Source of the DNA: Anabaenopsis elenkinii CCIBt3563
GTDB lineage: Bacteria > Cyanobacteriota > Cyanobacteriia > Cyanobacteriales > Nostocaceae
Length of the DNA: 64,000 nt
Reading direction: 5' to 3'
NCBI RefSeq assembly: GCF_015245355.1
Contig: NZ_CP063311.1
Location: forward strand, 161,911 to 225,910
The position numbers and the translations under genes were made by a program. The first letter of the stretch is position 1. The number at the start of each line of letters is the position of its first letter. The notes beneath the pieces are model-generated. The model saw only the letters and a list, made by a program, of their open reading frames with translations. It had not been told where the DNA came from and searched no databases. This document shows, one piece after another, positions 27,983 through 38,491 of this stretch.

Positions 27983-28222
27983 ATGCTGAACTCTCCCTTA
28001 AGTGAACAACCCCGGAACCAACGCGCCCCAGTAATTCCATTAAAGCAAGAATCTTCGATGTTGGACTGGTTACAAAGTCAAGGAAGGCTTGTAGCCCGGA
28101 GTGTTCAAGAAAACGATTATTCACAACCAGAGGAAGAAATATCAGATTTCTTGAGTTCAGAAGACGGAATAGACGATTATGATCTCGATGATGGTAGTGA
28201 TCTGGGCGTAGACGAAGATTAG
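27983..28222 (+). CDS. DUF3134 family small acidic protein
   Basis: This 79-residue protein has a proline-rich start (SPLSEQPRNQRAPVIPLKQE), a short conserved helix SSMLDWLQSQGRLVAR and a very acidic tail. It matches the cyanobacteria-specific DUF3134 family of unknown function. It lies upstream of mraY on the same strand, 150 bases before the mraY start. Transcription with mraY is possible but not shown. Confidence 0.8.
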   Translation: MLNSPLSEQPRNQRAPVIPLKQESSMLDWLQSQGRLVARSVQENDYSQPEEEISDFLSSEDGIDDYDLDDGSDLGVDED

Positions 28223-28372
28223 CCTAGTCAAACTGGGTAGTATTACCATAGCACGTCAGCCAAAAACTTCAAATCAAAAATCATTTATGTTTTTGTGAGA
28301 TATTTATCTTTGTCTGTCCGTGCATTACTAGGTAATATCAATTTTATTAAGTGTGGAGTGAAGGAAATTTCT

Positions 28373-29476
28373 GTGGACGCTAAATTATCTCCTAACCAAG
28401 GGTCAAATATTTCGGGTATTGGTTTAGCTTTCGGTTTGGTTGTAGTCTTGAGTCTAGCAGCGTTGAGCCTAGATTGGCTAGGACAGAGAACGCCTTGGCA
28501 AACTATGTCACTGACATTACCATTGTTGGTCGGGGCGCTGAGTTCAGGCGCTATGGGCTTTTTGGTGATCCCCATGCTAAAAGCATTAAAAACTGGGCAA
28601 ATTGTCCGGGACGATGGACCCCAAGCCCATTTGAGAAAAGCTGGTACACCCACGATGGGGGGTATATTCTTTGTGCCAGTCTCTGCAGCGATCGCCTGTA
28701 TATTATCTAATTTTGCCACAGAAGTGCTTGCTGTCTGTGCCTTAACTCTCAGCTATGGATTTGTGGGTTGGCTGGACGACTGGCAAATTCTGCGCCGTAA
28801 ATCAAATAAAGGGATATCACCCAAAATGAAACTGGCGTTGCAAATTGTATTTGCAGCCCTGTTTTGTCTGTGGCTGATGTTTAATCATAATTCTCAAATT
28901 ACAAATATTGCTTTACCTTGGGTGAGCTTTGCACTACCTTTAGGATATTTATTCTGGCCTTTGGCTGGTTTTGTCCTAGTTGCAGAAAGTAATGCCACTA
29001 ATTTAACTGATGGTATTGATGGTTTAGCAGCAGGAACAGTAGCCATCACTTTACTAGGTTTAGCTGCTATTATTGCCCCTACTTACCCGGGATTAATGGT
29101 TTTCTGCGCCGCATTAAGTGGCGGTTGTTTAGGTTTCTTAGCCCATAACTGTAACCCAGCAAGGGTATTTATGGGTGATACTGGTTCCTTAGCACTGGGA
29201 GGAGCTTTAGCATCTGTAGGGTTACTAACTAATAGTTTGGTAGCACTGTTTATTCTCAGTGGTATTTTCTTTGTAGAAACCCTTTCTGTCATCGCCCAGG
29301 TCAGTTATTACAAAGCTACCAAAGGTGCTGATGGCAAAGGAAAGCGTTTATTTAAAATGGCCCCCCTACATCATCACTTAGAATTAACCGGTTGGTCAGA
29401 ATTACAAGTGGTTAGGGTATTTTATGCGATCGCTGGTATTTTGGCTGTTATTTGTTTAATGATGGCGCCTTTTTAA
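28373..29476 (+). CDS. mraY: phospho-N-acetylmuramoyl-pentapeptide transferase
   Basis: MraY moves phospho-MurNAc-pentapeptide to undecaprenyl phosphate (lipid I) at the inner face of the membrane. About ten membrane segments are seen with the family signatures VRDDGPQAHLRKAGTPTMGG, ESNATNLTDGIDGLAAG (aspartates that bind magnesium and substrate) and FKMAPLHHHLELTGW. The frame is open to 28295, but the GTG at 28373 has AAGGAAA nine bases upstream and gives the usual length (368 codons). A strong terminator follows at 29516. Confidence 0.96.
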   Translation: MDAKLSPNQGSNISGIGLAFGLVVVLSLAALSLDWLGQRTPWQTMSLTLPLLVGALSSGAMGFLVIPMLKALKTGQIVRDDGPQAHLRKAGTPTMGGIFFVPVSAAIACILSNFATEVLAVCALTLSYGFVGWLDDWQILRRKSNKGISPKMKLALQIVFAALFCLWLMFNHNSQITNIALPWVSFALPLGYLFWPLAGFVLVAESNATNLTDGIDGLAAGTVAITLLGLAAIIAPTYPGLMVFCAALSGGCLGFLAHNCNPARVFMGDTGSLALGGALASVGLLTNSLVALFILSGIFFVETLSVIAQVSYYKATKGADGKGKRLFKMAPLHHHLELTGWSELQVVRVFYAIAGILAVICLMMAPF

Positions 29477-29515
29477 AATTTTACAACTTTTGAGAAAATC
29501 ATTTAAAAAAATACA

Positions 29516-29540
29516 AACTCCCTATATTAGGGAGTTTTTT
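29516..29540 (+). terminator. intrinsic terminator of mraY
   Basis: The stem AACTCCCTA/TAGGGAGTT (29516-29524 and 29528-29536) has a three-base loop and is followed by TTTT. It lies 40 bases after the mraY stop. Confidence 0.85.
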
Positions 29541-29580
29541 GGTGATAGGAATTACACCAGTTTCACATTCAACCTCCGTT

Positions 29581-29849
29581 TTGACACTCCCCACGGCTAG
29601 AAGCCGGGGGATTCTTGCTTCACGGGGATTCCAATGAATTTACCCGCGCTAACGCGCCGCTTCGCTAACTGCAAGCATCTTGACCGTGTGCCCCACGGCT
29701 GCAAGTTTGCGTGTAAATGGTTGTTTTACTCGCCTTGACCATTATATCACTGTGGCTAAAGCCAGTAAATCGTTCTAATGCGACTAAAGTCGCTAGCGCA
29801 CATTGCCCCATAGTTAGAAACCAGGGGCACTGTGCGCGTTTTCTGGTAG
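29581..29849 (+). mobile_element. 269-bp IS200/IS605-like non-autonomous element, copy B
   Basis: This copy matches the reverse complement of 25526-25795 along its whole length with scattered single-base differences, and it sits 3.8 kb away in opposite orientation. It starts TTGACACTCCCC at 29581 and ends at GTTTTCTGGTAG. Both ends carry CCCC...GGGG hairpins with an AGA loop. No open frame is present. After it comes a further hairpin CCTAACCCCT/AGGGGTTAGG at 29897-29921. The gap between mraY and psb28 (29477-30000) holds nothing else that I can see. Confidence 0.7.
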
Positions 29850-30000
29850 GGTGCTTTCTACCAATTTAAGAGCGAACTTCATCAACAGAACCCCACCCTA
29901 ACCCCTATCTGAGGGGTTAGGTATGTGAATAATATGTAACCCAGCAATAGCCCGTTGCCTCAGTCATGGATGAATTTAAACTTAAACTTATATGGGATAT

Positions 30001-30339
30001 TCATTCAGCCTTATTGAATCCCAAATCGTTTTCTTGCGCATAGCGTTCCATGAAGCGCATAAAGCGATCCCATTCGGCTACGGACTTCATCAGATGAACT
30101 GCTTCTAAAGCTTCCGGTTTACCGTTGATAAATTTACCCTTAACTTCGCGGGTAATAATTTCTCCCTCTTCGTCAATCAAGTACATCCCGGTGATTTCCT
30201 CTGTGTTCCCTTGCTCTAAAATGCGCGGGTTGGTGAAAATAAATGTTGCTGTCCCACTATCACCACTGCGCGATCGGGTCAAGCGTACCTCTGGAACTAC
30301 TTCCTCGTCAATTCCTCTGCAAAATTGGATTTTTGCCAT
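30001..30339 (-). CDS. psb28: photosystem II assembly factor Psb28
   Basis: Psb28 is a 112-residue soluble protein that binds PSII assembly intermediates near cytochrome b559 and protects them during biogenesis. It matches the family: [70 protein letters not shown], in separate blocks. The frame is open to 30387, but Met at 30339 is the family start. It is transcribed away from the trxB-type gene and is probably monocistronic. Confidence 0.96.
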   Translation of the reverse strand: MAKIQFCRGIDEEVVPEVRLTRSRSGDSGTATFIFTNPRILEQGNTEEITGMYLIDEEGEIITREVKGKFINGKPEALEAVHLMKSVAEWDRFMRFMERYAQENDLGFNKAE

Positions 30340-30589
30340 GATGTCTGTATTGAAAGTTTTATAATGCCTAACTTTCCATTCTCTCATTTTTTGGGAGATG
30401 CTGAAAACAAGAATATTTTTAACTGTGTTATTAAAAGTACTTTTTTATACAAAATAAATAATAAGTATTCTTTTAACCTCATATCACCCCAAGACAAAAA
30501 TTTTTCCCTGTCTTCTTTCTTGGATGAGGTTCTGTGTTTTCTTTAATCTTTACTCCTAGGCTAATTATGCTATATTAAACGGAGTCGTT

Positions 30590-30616
30590 ATGAGTTTATT
30601 TAACCCCTATGACTAA
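30590..30616 (+). promoter_or_regulatory. 8-codon leader reading frame overlapping the trxB start
   Basis: An ATG at 30590 has a good ribosome site (GGAG, five bases upstream) and encodes MSLFNPYD before a TAA at 30614-30616. That frame runs across the trxB start (ATG 30609) in another frame, whereas trxB itself has no ribosome site close by. This suggests translational coupling or reinitiation. The arrangement is seen; its effect is inference. Confidence 0.45.
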
Positions 30617-31976
30617 CCCGACTGTAGAAAATTTGGTAATTATTGGCTCTGGCCCAGCAGGATACACAGCTGCCATATATGCAGGACGAGCAAATTTAAA
30701 ACCAGTAGTATTTGAAGGTTTTCAAGTAGGAGGGTTACCTGGTGGTCAATTGATGACAACAACTGAAGTAGAGAATTTTCCGGGGTTTCCCCAAGGTATT
30801 ACCGGACCGGAACTAATGGATCAAATGAAGGCGCAAGCTGAACGGTGGGGGGCACAGTTATATACTGAGGATGTCATATCTGTGGATTTGACTCAACGTC
30901 CTTTTATTGTGCGATCGCACGAAAGGGAACTAAAAACCCATAGTGTAGTCATAGCGACTGGTGCTACAGCCAAGCGTTTAGGTTTACCTAGTGAACATCA
31001 GTTCTGGAGTCGGGGTATATCTGCTTGTGCAATTTGTGACGGTGCAACACCAATTTTTCGCGGTGCAGAATTAGCTGTGATTGGTGCGGGTGACTCGGCG
31101 GCCGAAGAGTCAATTTACCTGACTAAATACGGTTCCAAGGTCAATATGCTGGTGCGTTCTGATACAATGAGAGCATCAAAAGCCATGCAAGACCGGGTTT
31201 TAAGTAACCCCAAAATTGAAGTACATTGGCACACTGAAGCTGTGGACGTCTTCGGTAACGGTCAGATGGCGGGGATCAAAGTGCGCAATAATCAAACCGG
31301 TGAAGAAAGGGAAATTCACGCCAAAGGTTTATTTTACGCCATCGGTCATAGTCCCAATACTGCCTTATTTAAAGGACAATTAGAATTAGACGATGTGGGT
31401 TACATTGTCACTAAAAACGGTTCTGTAGAAACCAGCTTAGAAGGTGTATTTGCAGCTGGGGATGTGCAAGACCATGAGTTTCGCCAAGCAATTACCGCTG
31501 CTGGTAGTGGTTGTATGGCGGCTATGTTGGCAGAACGCTGGTTATCATCACGGAATTTAATTACAGAATTTCATCAGTCAGCTACAGTACAGGATGAATT
31601 ACCACCCCAACCTACCCAGAAAACTGAAGCCCAAGAGGAGGCGGGATTCAATTTACAAGCTACACGCCATGAAGGTGGTTATGCCTTGAGAAAATTATTC
31701 CATGAAAGCGATCGCTTATTGGTCGTGAAATATGTCTCCCCTGGTTGTGGTCCTTGTCATACTCTCAAGCCGATATTAAATAAAGTCATAGATGAATTCA
31801 CAGGTAAAATTCACTTTGTGGAAATTGACATTGACAAAGACCCTCAGATTGCAGAGAATGCTGGGGTAACTGGTACACCAACGATTCAGTTTTTTAAACA
31901 TCAAGAATTATTGAAAGAAGTTAAAGGTGTCAAGCAAAAGAGTGATTATCGTCAAATAATTTCCAGTCATCTTTAG
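30609..31976 (+). CDS. trxB: NADPH-thioredoxin reductase C type (reductase-thioredoxin fusion)
   Basis: This 455-residue fusion has a flavin reductase (residues 1-310; FAD motif [17 protein letters not shown], active site C140-A-I-C143, NADPH motif [13 protein letters not shown]) joined by a polar linker to a thioredoxin domain with C380-G-P-C383 (residues 345-455). NTRC uses NADPH to reduce 2-Cys peroxiredoxins and enzymes of tetrapyrrole and carbon metabolism, keeping redox balance in darkness and low light. The fusion is typical of filamentous cyanobacteria and chloroplasts. The stop TAG at 31974 coincides with the edge of a MITE. Confidence 0.95.
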   Translation: MTNPTVENLVIIGSGPAGYTAAIYAGRANLKPVVFEGFQVGGLPGGQLMTTTEVENFPGFPQGITGPELMDQMKAQAERWGAQLYTEDVISVDLTQRPFIVRSHERELKTHSVVIATGATAKRLGLPSEHQFWSRGISACAICDGATPIFRGAELAVIGAGDSAAEESIYLTKYGSKVNMLVRSDTMRASKAMQDRVLSNPKIEVHWHTEAVDVFGNGQMAGIKVRNNQTGEEREIHAKGLFYAIGHSPNTALFKGQLELDDVGYIVTKNGSVETSLEGVFAAGDVQDHEFRQAITAAGSGCMAAMLAERWLSSRNLITEFHQSATVQDELPPQPTQKTEAQEEAGFNLQATRHEGGYALRKLFHESDRLLVVKYVSPGCGPCHTLKPILNKVIDEFTGKIHFVEIDIDKDPQIAENAGVTGTPTIQFFKHQELLKEVKGVKQKSDYRQIISSHL

Positions 31977-32163
31977 AGGATATTTGTCAAGTCATGATTA
32001 GTGTATCAACTATTGCTTGACCCCACCCTAACCCTCCCCTTGTAAGGGGAGGGGACTGGATTTTATTGTTTCGGTGTGTCCCCCATTCCCTATTCCCTAT
32101 TCCCCATTCCCTGTTCCCTAAGATAAAAATTACCTGTTGAAAACTTATCAAACAACCTCTTAG
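31972..32163. mobile_element. MITE, copy 1
   Basis: About 190 bases have imperfect inverted ends (TTAGAGGATATTTG... and ...CAAACAACCTCTTAG). It contains a strong palindrome CCCTCCCCTT/AAGGGGAGGG and a heptamer-type tract (CCCATTCCCTATT..., 32082-32119). It aligns, in reverse, with 60654-60836. The two share the segments next to the ends and the palindrome, and differ mainly in the tandem tract. There is no transposase. Its left edge overlaps the trxB stop codon. Confidence 0.7.
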
Positions 32164-32253
32164 AGGATATGAAACAGAAAAATCTGTATCCCAGGAGTTT
32201 CAAAGCCTCTATGATCGCAGTTGTGAAATCCTGCTTGATGCACGCGATCGCTC

Positions 32254-33150
32254 ATGGCCATAATTAAACCTCAGTTACTGAAATTCATCCGTTTGGCTCG
32301 AAATTCCCACCTGTCCCAGAAACTAATGCTTATGGGCATAGTCATTACCCTATTTTTCCTCTTTTTAGCATTTTTTGCTCCCCTCTTAGAGGCTTGGGGA
32401 TGGTTACAAAACCCTAGAGAATTCCTGGCTAACCCCATCCAAGAACCACCATCGGCTCAATATTGGTTTGGTACGAGTCGCTTGGGACATGATGTATTTT
32501 CGCGTACATTATTTGGCGCTCAAGCTGCACTAACAGTGGTGATTTTAGCCACGGCAATTAGTATGCTCATTGGTGTGCCTTTAGGGATGGTGAGTGGCTA
32601 TCTGGGGGGAAAATTAGATCAGGTATTACTGTTTATCATGGATACTATCTACACATTACCAGGGCTACTACTGTCAGTCACACTGGCTTTTGTCGTAGGT
32701 AAAGGAATTTTCAATGCGGCGATCGCCATTAGTATTGCCTACATTCCCCAATATTATCGCGTAGTACGTAATCAGACTGTAAGTGTTAAAACGGAAGTAT
32801 TTATTGAAGCAGCTGAAGCCCTTGGTGCTTCTACTTGGGTGGTACTATCGCGCTATCTATTTTTTAACGTCATTCCCAGCGTACCTGTATTATTTACCCT
32901 CAATGCCGCCGACGCAATTTTGGTATTAGGCGGTTTAGGCTTTTTGGGTCTAGGACTTCCCGCAGAAGTGCCAGAATGGGGACATGACTTAAGACAAGCC
33001 CTGGAAGCCCTACCCACAGGTATTTGGTGGACTACTCTCTTCCCCGGTTTAGCCATGACATTAATGGTAGTAGGGTTATCATTACTAGGTGAGGGGTTAA
33101 ATGAGTTTGTCAATCCTGGATTACGGCGAGACAATAGAATGCGGAAATAA
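32254..33150 (+). CDS. oligopeptide/dipeptide-type ABC transporter permease (OppC/DppC)
   Basis: This 298-residue permease has one N-terminal membrane segment, a periplasmic loop (PPSAQYWFGTSRLGHDVFSR, the OppC/DppC signature) and five further membrane segments. The inner-membrane coupling motif is EAAEALGASTWVVLSRYLFFNVIP (two blocks). It imports peptides or, in some members, nickel or other ligands; the substrate is not evident. Partner genes (OppB, ATPase, binding protein) are absent from the window. The HIP1 octamer lies just before the start ATG at 32254. Confidence 0.9.
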   Translation: MAIIKPQLLKFIRLARNSHLSQKLMLMGIVITLFFLFLAFFAPLLEAWGWLQNPREFLANPIQEPPSAQYWFGTSRLGHDVFSRTLFGAQAALTVVILATAISMLIGVPLGMVSGYLGGKLDQVLLFIMDTIYTLPGLLLSVTLAFVVGKGIFNAAIAISIAYIPQYYRVVRNQTVSVKTEVFIEAAEALGASTWVVLSRYLFFNVIPSVPVLFTLNAADAILVLGGLGFLGLGLPAEVPEWGHDLRQALEALPTGIWWTTLFPGLAMTLMVVGLSLLGEGLNEFVNPGLRRDNRMRK

Positions 33151-33200
33151 TAACTGTTTCCTTGTCTAAATATTGTTGAAGTTATTACCGAGAGGTTAGA

Positions 33201-33407
33201 GTGAAAGATAATATTTCTTTAATTGCCGCTGCTACTGGTGGGTTTATGCTATCTCTCGCTTTGTGTGGGTTATTACGTGGTACACCAATGACAGCTTGGA
33301 ACAAACTAGGGAGTTCTGATTCAGTCATGGTCACTAGTTCACCTATAGCCTCCTTGGAAAACAGTAAAACAGGGATTTTTTTACCGGATAACACCCAAAA
33401 AAGCTAA
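33201..33407 (+). CDS. small single-span membrane protein, unknown
   Basis: This 68-residue protein starts at a GTG with GAGAGG a few bases upstream. It has one hydrophobic segment (ISLIAAATGGFMLSLALCGLL) followed by a polar Ser/Thr-rich tail. It lies between the permease gene and the ROK-kinase gene on the same strand, with 15 bases before the latter. A good ribosome site and operon-like spacing support it. No family is recognised. Confidence 0.6.
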   Translation: MKDNISLIAAATGGFMLSLALCGLLRGTPMTAWNKLGSSDSVMVTSSPIASLENSKTGIFLPDNTQKS

Positions 33408-33422
33408 ATTATATTTTTTCAG

Positions 33423-34322
33423 GTGGTTAATTCACAATTAATTGGGGTTGATGTGGGGGGAACAGCTATTAAGCTGGGACGATTCAACCCTGATGGTACT
33501 TGCTTAAAATCTTTGACTGTAGCCACCCCCCAACCATCAATACCAGAAGCTGTTTTAGCTGTAATTGTAGATGCGATCGCTCAAGTTGACCCCTATAATC
33601 AAGCTATTGCCATTGGTGTGGGTACTCCTGGCCCAGCTGATAAAAGCGGACGCATTGCCCAAATTGCCATCAACTTACCAGGATGGCAAAATGTGCCTCT
33701 AGCTGACTGGTTAGAGGACAAAACAGGTAAACCCACTGTGATCGCTAACGATGCTAACTGTGCGGGCTTGGCAGAAGCTTGGTTAGGCGCTGGTCGCAAC
33801 TTTCACAATCTAATTTTATTGACCTTGGGAACTGGGGTGGGTGGTGCAATTATTTTCAATGGCAAACTGTTTGTAGGTCATGAAGGCGCTGCTGGGGAAC
33901 TGGGTTTGATTACCTTAAACCCCGATGGGCCTATGTGTAAGAGTGGTAATTCCGGTTCTTTAGAACAGTATGTTTCAGCTACGGCAATTCGTCGCCTTAC
34001 CGGACAGGAACCATGGCAATTAGGCGCATTGGCGGCAGCGGGAGATAAATCTGCCTTGACTTTCTGGCAAGAATATGGTAATTGTTTGGGTATAGGTCTA
34101 GCTAGTTTAGTTTACGTTTTAACACCTCAAGCAGTGATTATTGGTGGTGGCGTTAGTGCTAGTTTTCAGTTTTTTTACCCGGCACTTAAGGCAGAAATTG
34201 AAAGGCGAGTCATGGCCATATCTCGCTCTGGATTACAAATTTTACCAGCACAACTGGGCAACTCGGCGGGGATGGTGGGCGCTGCAAAGTTGGCATCCTT
34301 GCTTGTTGGGAACGGGAATTAG
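33423..34322 (+). CDS. ROK family sugar kinase/glucokinase-like protein
   Basis: This 299-residue ROK-fold protein has the ATP phosphate-1 motif GVDVGGTAIKLGRF, the catalytic Asp in IANDANCAGLAEAWLGAGR and the sugar-binding block GHEGAAGELGLITLNPDG. It probably phosphorylates glucose or another hexose in the cytosol. The usual ROK zinc site (CxCGxxGCxE) is reduced to CKSGNSGSLE, with a single cysteine, so zinc binding is probably lost. The start is a GTG at 33423, close behind the small membrane-protein gene. It ends before a double hairpin shared with convergent pyrG. Confidence 0.88.
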   Translation: MVNSQLIGVDVGGTAIKLGRFNPDGTCLKSLTVATPQPSIPEAVLAVIVDAIAQVDPYNQAIAIGVGTPGPADKSGRIAQIAINLPGWQNVPLADWLEDKTGKPTVIANDANCAGLAEAWLGAGRNFHNLILLTLGTGVGGAIIFNGKLFVGHEGAAGELGLITLNPDGPMCKSGNSGSLEQYVSATAIRRLTGQEPWQLGALAAAGDKSALTFWQEYGNCLGIGLASLVYVLTPQAVIIGGGVSASFQFFYPALKAEIERRVMAISRSGLQILPAQLGNSAGMVGAAKLASLLVGNGN

Positions 34323-34367
34323 AATTACAGCAGGTTATGAGTATATAAATAAATGCTGTGAATAAGC

Positions 34368-34394
34368 AGATACCCGAGATTTTCTCGGGTATCT
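34368..34394 (+). terminator. hairpin after the ROK kinase gene
   Basis: A perfect 12-base stem (AGATACCCGAGA and its complement) with a TTT loop lies 46 bases after the ROK stop. A CTTTTT run follows some 13 bases later. It is a likely rightward terminator. Confidence 0.65.
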
Positions 34395-34422
34395 ATGTAG
34401 CTAATCTTTTTATGTTTAATAA

Positions 34423-34448
34423 TGTCAACCTATTGATTTAGGTTGACA
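34423..34448 (-). terminator. hairpin after pyrG
   Basis: A perfect 10-base stem (TGTCAACCTA and its complement) with a six-base loop lies 36 bases after the pyrG stop, read on the minus strand. It is followed by an AT-rich stretch. It is a likely leftward terminator. Confidence 0.6.
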
Positions 34449-34483
34449 CTTGTCTGGGTATTAACAAGACTTTGAGAATATTC

Positions 34484-36124
<1,641 letters not shown>

Positions 36125-36211
36125 TTAGTAGTTAGAATTTTTAGCAACTTCTCAAAAAACATCCCGTCATTGTGCCACATTTGCTGTGGTGAAATATTTC
36201 GTGCTGTTGTC

Positions 36212-37984
36212 GTGAAAAAACTTCTAGGTTTAGTAATATTAGGGTTTATAGTTACCTCCTCTGTAGTCGCATTGGCCCGACCATCAGTATTAGTTGTTTA
36301 TCCCCCAAACAACCACCAAACAAAGTCCGACAAAATCTTTTTCATTGGAACCGCGCCACCAGATGGAAAGGTTCTCATCAATGGTAAGGCAATTAACCGC
36401 AGTCAAGCCGGCCATTTTGCGCCGAGTTTCCCTTTGCAGTTAGGAGAAAATCTCTTTACTGTCAGTCACCAGAATCAGCAACTAGAAATTAAAGTTACAA
36501 GACTGGCGACGGTAGCCCAGTTACCTCAAGGATTAGCCTTTGCTAAAGATTCTCTGATTCCCGCATCTGACATTGCCAGACTACCGGGAGAATTAATTTG
36601 TTTTACCGCCATTGCACCCCCTAACGCCAGTGTATCTGTCAATCTGGCAAATCAAACTATTGTTCTTGCACCCCAACCCCAGCAGGTAAGACTACCAAGT
36701 AATTTAGCAGTACTTACAGGAAATAACCAGCCGGCGCTGCTGTTGATACCGGGAAAGTATGAGGGTTGCACTACATTTCCCCAAGCTGTAGGGTTTACCG
36801 TAGATTTGGGTAAACCAGAATTTCAACTAACACTCAACGGCGAGACCATAAGTCAAACAGGAACTGGCAAAATTCAAATCCTCTCACCGGTAAACTTACA
36901 AGTTGCCGAGGTAGTAGTAGATGCAGGGGTAGCGCGGACTGGTCCGGGTACTGATTATTCCCGACTCACTCCCCTCCCCAAAGGTACACAAGCATCAATT
37001 ACAGGCCGTGAAGGTGAATGGTTACGCCTTGACTATGGCGGTTGGATTCATAGCAGGGAGACTCGTGTTTTACCAGGTGCAATTCCGCCACGCACAACGA
37101 TTCGCAGTGTCGGATATCGCCGGCTTCCTAGTGCCACAGAGATAGTTTTCCCCCTACAGGTTCCTGTACCCTTGAGGGTGGAACACAGCGATGGTCATTT
37201 CACTATCACACTTTACAATACTACCGCCCAAACCGACATAATTCGTTTAGATGATGACCCTGTAATTTCTCGTCTGGATTGGCAGCAGGTAGCTCCAGAA
37301 CAGGTTAAATACGCTTTTAACCTCAAAAAAAGTCAACTGTGGGGGTATAAGCTCAGATACGACAATAGCACCCTGATTTTAAGTTTGCCTCATCCGCCGG
37401 CAATGACAGGAAAAAAACGCAAACCCCTATCTGATATCAAGATTTTACTCGATCCCGGACATGGTGGCAAAGAATCCGGTGCCGTGGGTCCAACTGGATA
37501 TACAGAAAAAGAGGTTAATTTAGTTGTCTCCCAATTATTACGGGATGAATTAGTAAAATTAGGGGCTACTGTTGTAATGACTAGGGATAGTGATATTGAA
37601 GTTTCTCTGGGCGATCGCATGGCTATGATACATCGAGAAGAACCAGCCATTGCCCTTTCCATACATTACAATGCCTTACCCGATAGTGGTGACGCTGAAA
37701 ACACCAAGGGAATCGGCACTTTTTGGTATCATCCCCAAAGCCACAGCCTAGCTGTATTCCTGCACAATTATTTAGTCAAAAAGCTCAATAGACCCTCCTA
37801 TGGTGTGTTCTGGAATAATCTAGCCCTCACACGCCCCACAGCTGCGCCATCAGTGTTATTGGAATTAGGTTTTATGATTAATCCCCAAGAGTTTGAATGG
37901 TTAACAAATCCCCAAGAACAGAAAAAATTATCAAAAGCCTTAGCTCAGGGAATTGTAGAGTGGTTTAAAAGTAGGGTGGGTTAG
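36212..37984 (+). CDS. N-acetylmuramoyl-L-alanine amidase, intact AmiC-type copy
   Basis: This exported peptidoglycan amidase has a signal peptide (KKLLGLVILGFIVTSSVVALA) and about 210 residues of beta-rich region. An SH3-type module (EVVVDAGVARTGPGTDYSRL...WLRLDYGGWI) and an AMIN-like linker follow. The C-terminal Amidase_3 domain has zinc ligands H417 (DPGHGG), E432 (GYTEKEVNL) and H485 (SIHYNA) and catalytic E551 (LLELGF), counted from GTG 36212. The frame is open to a TTG at 36170, but 36212 places the signal peptide at the start. In Anabaena the tandem AmiC enzymes open septal nanopores for cell-cell exchange; that role is inferred here from the tandem arrangement. Confidence 0.9.
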   Translation: MKKLLGLVILGFIVTSSVVALARPSVLVVYPPNNHQTKSDKIFFIGTAPPDGKVLINGKAINRSQAGHFAPSFPLQLGENLFTVSHQNQQLEIKVTRLATVAQLPQGLAFAKDSLIPASDIARLPGELICFTAIAPPNASVSVNLANQTIVLAPQPQQVRLPSNLAVLTGNNQPALLLIPGKYEGCTTFPQAVGFTVDLGKPEFQLTLNGETISQTGTGKIQILSPVNLQVAEVVVDAGVARTGPGTDYSRLTPLPKGTQASITGREGEWLRLDYGGWIHSRETRVLPGAIPPRTTIRSVGYRRLPSATEIVFPLQVPVPLRVEHSDGHFTITLYNTTAQTDIIRLDDDPVISRLDWQQVAPEQVKYAFNLKKSQLWGYKLRYDNSTLILSLPHPPAMTGKKRKPLSDIKILLDPGHGGKESGAVGPTGYTEKEVNLVVSQLLRDELVKLGATVVMTRDSDIEVSLGDRMAMIHREEPAIALSIHYNALPDSGDAENTKGIGTFWYHPQSHSLAVFLHNYLVKKLNRPSYGVFWNNLALTRPTAAPSVLLELGFMINPQEFEWLTNPQEQKKLSKALAQGIVEWFKSRVG

Positions 37985-38040
37985 ACGGCGATCAATTATA
38001 TTTTCTTGAAAAGGTTTGTACCGTTGTAATATAAATTTAC

Positions 38041-38461
38041 AAAAGTTTTTGGCTGTATGGTGTTGTTGAACCATTGAGTGGATAGCATTTTTGCTTGGAA
38101 TATCCAAAGCTTTGTGGAGAACATTTTCAACAATTTTTTAGATGCGCTTTCATCTCAACTCGCAGAAGATATTGCACTCCTTCAAATTGACCAAGCCGCA
38201 GCACATTTTACCTCTCAATTGAAGTGGCCTGAAAATATTATTCCCCTGTGTCAACCAGCCCATTATTGTCCACAACTTAACCCCATTGAAAGATTTTGGT
38301 TGTTTCTCAAATCTCAAATCAAAGGACAAGTTTTCAACACACTTGATTAACTTTGCGCTCGCCTCAACGAACTTCTCAGTCAAATCACATCGGAACGTGT
38401 TATTTCCTTGACTTCTTACGATTTTATTCTCGAAGCTCTTTTTTATGCAGCTTCAATGTAA
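38041..38461 (+). pseudogene. IS630-family transposase relic
   Basis: This is the 3' part of a DDE transposase. The frame KSFWLYGVVEPLSG (from 38041) breaks by a frameshift at about 38080. It continues as ENIFNNFLDALSS..., LLQIDQAAAHF (catalytic Asp) and CPQLNPIERFWLFLKSQI (catalytic Glu). A TAA at 38348-38350 interrupts the frame, which then continues in the same phase through LRSRLNELLS-like sequence to TAA at 38459. The 5' half is missing. It lies between the two tandem amidase genes and was never repaired or lost. Confidence 0.85.
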
Positions 38462-38491
38462 ATTGATATAACCCACCAAAACATTTTAATC

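Noticed and set aside
32082..32119. CCCTATT heptamers considered as a CRISPR array
   Set aside because: Units are contiguous without spacers; it is a simple tandem tract within a MITE.
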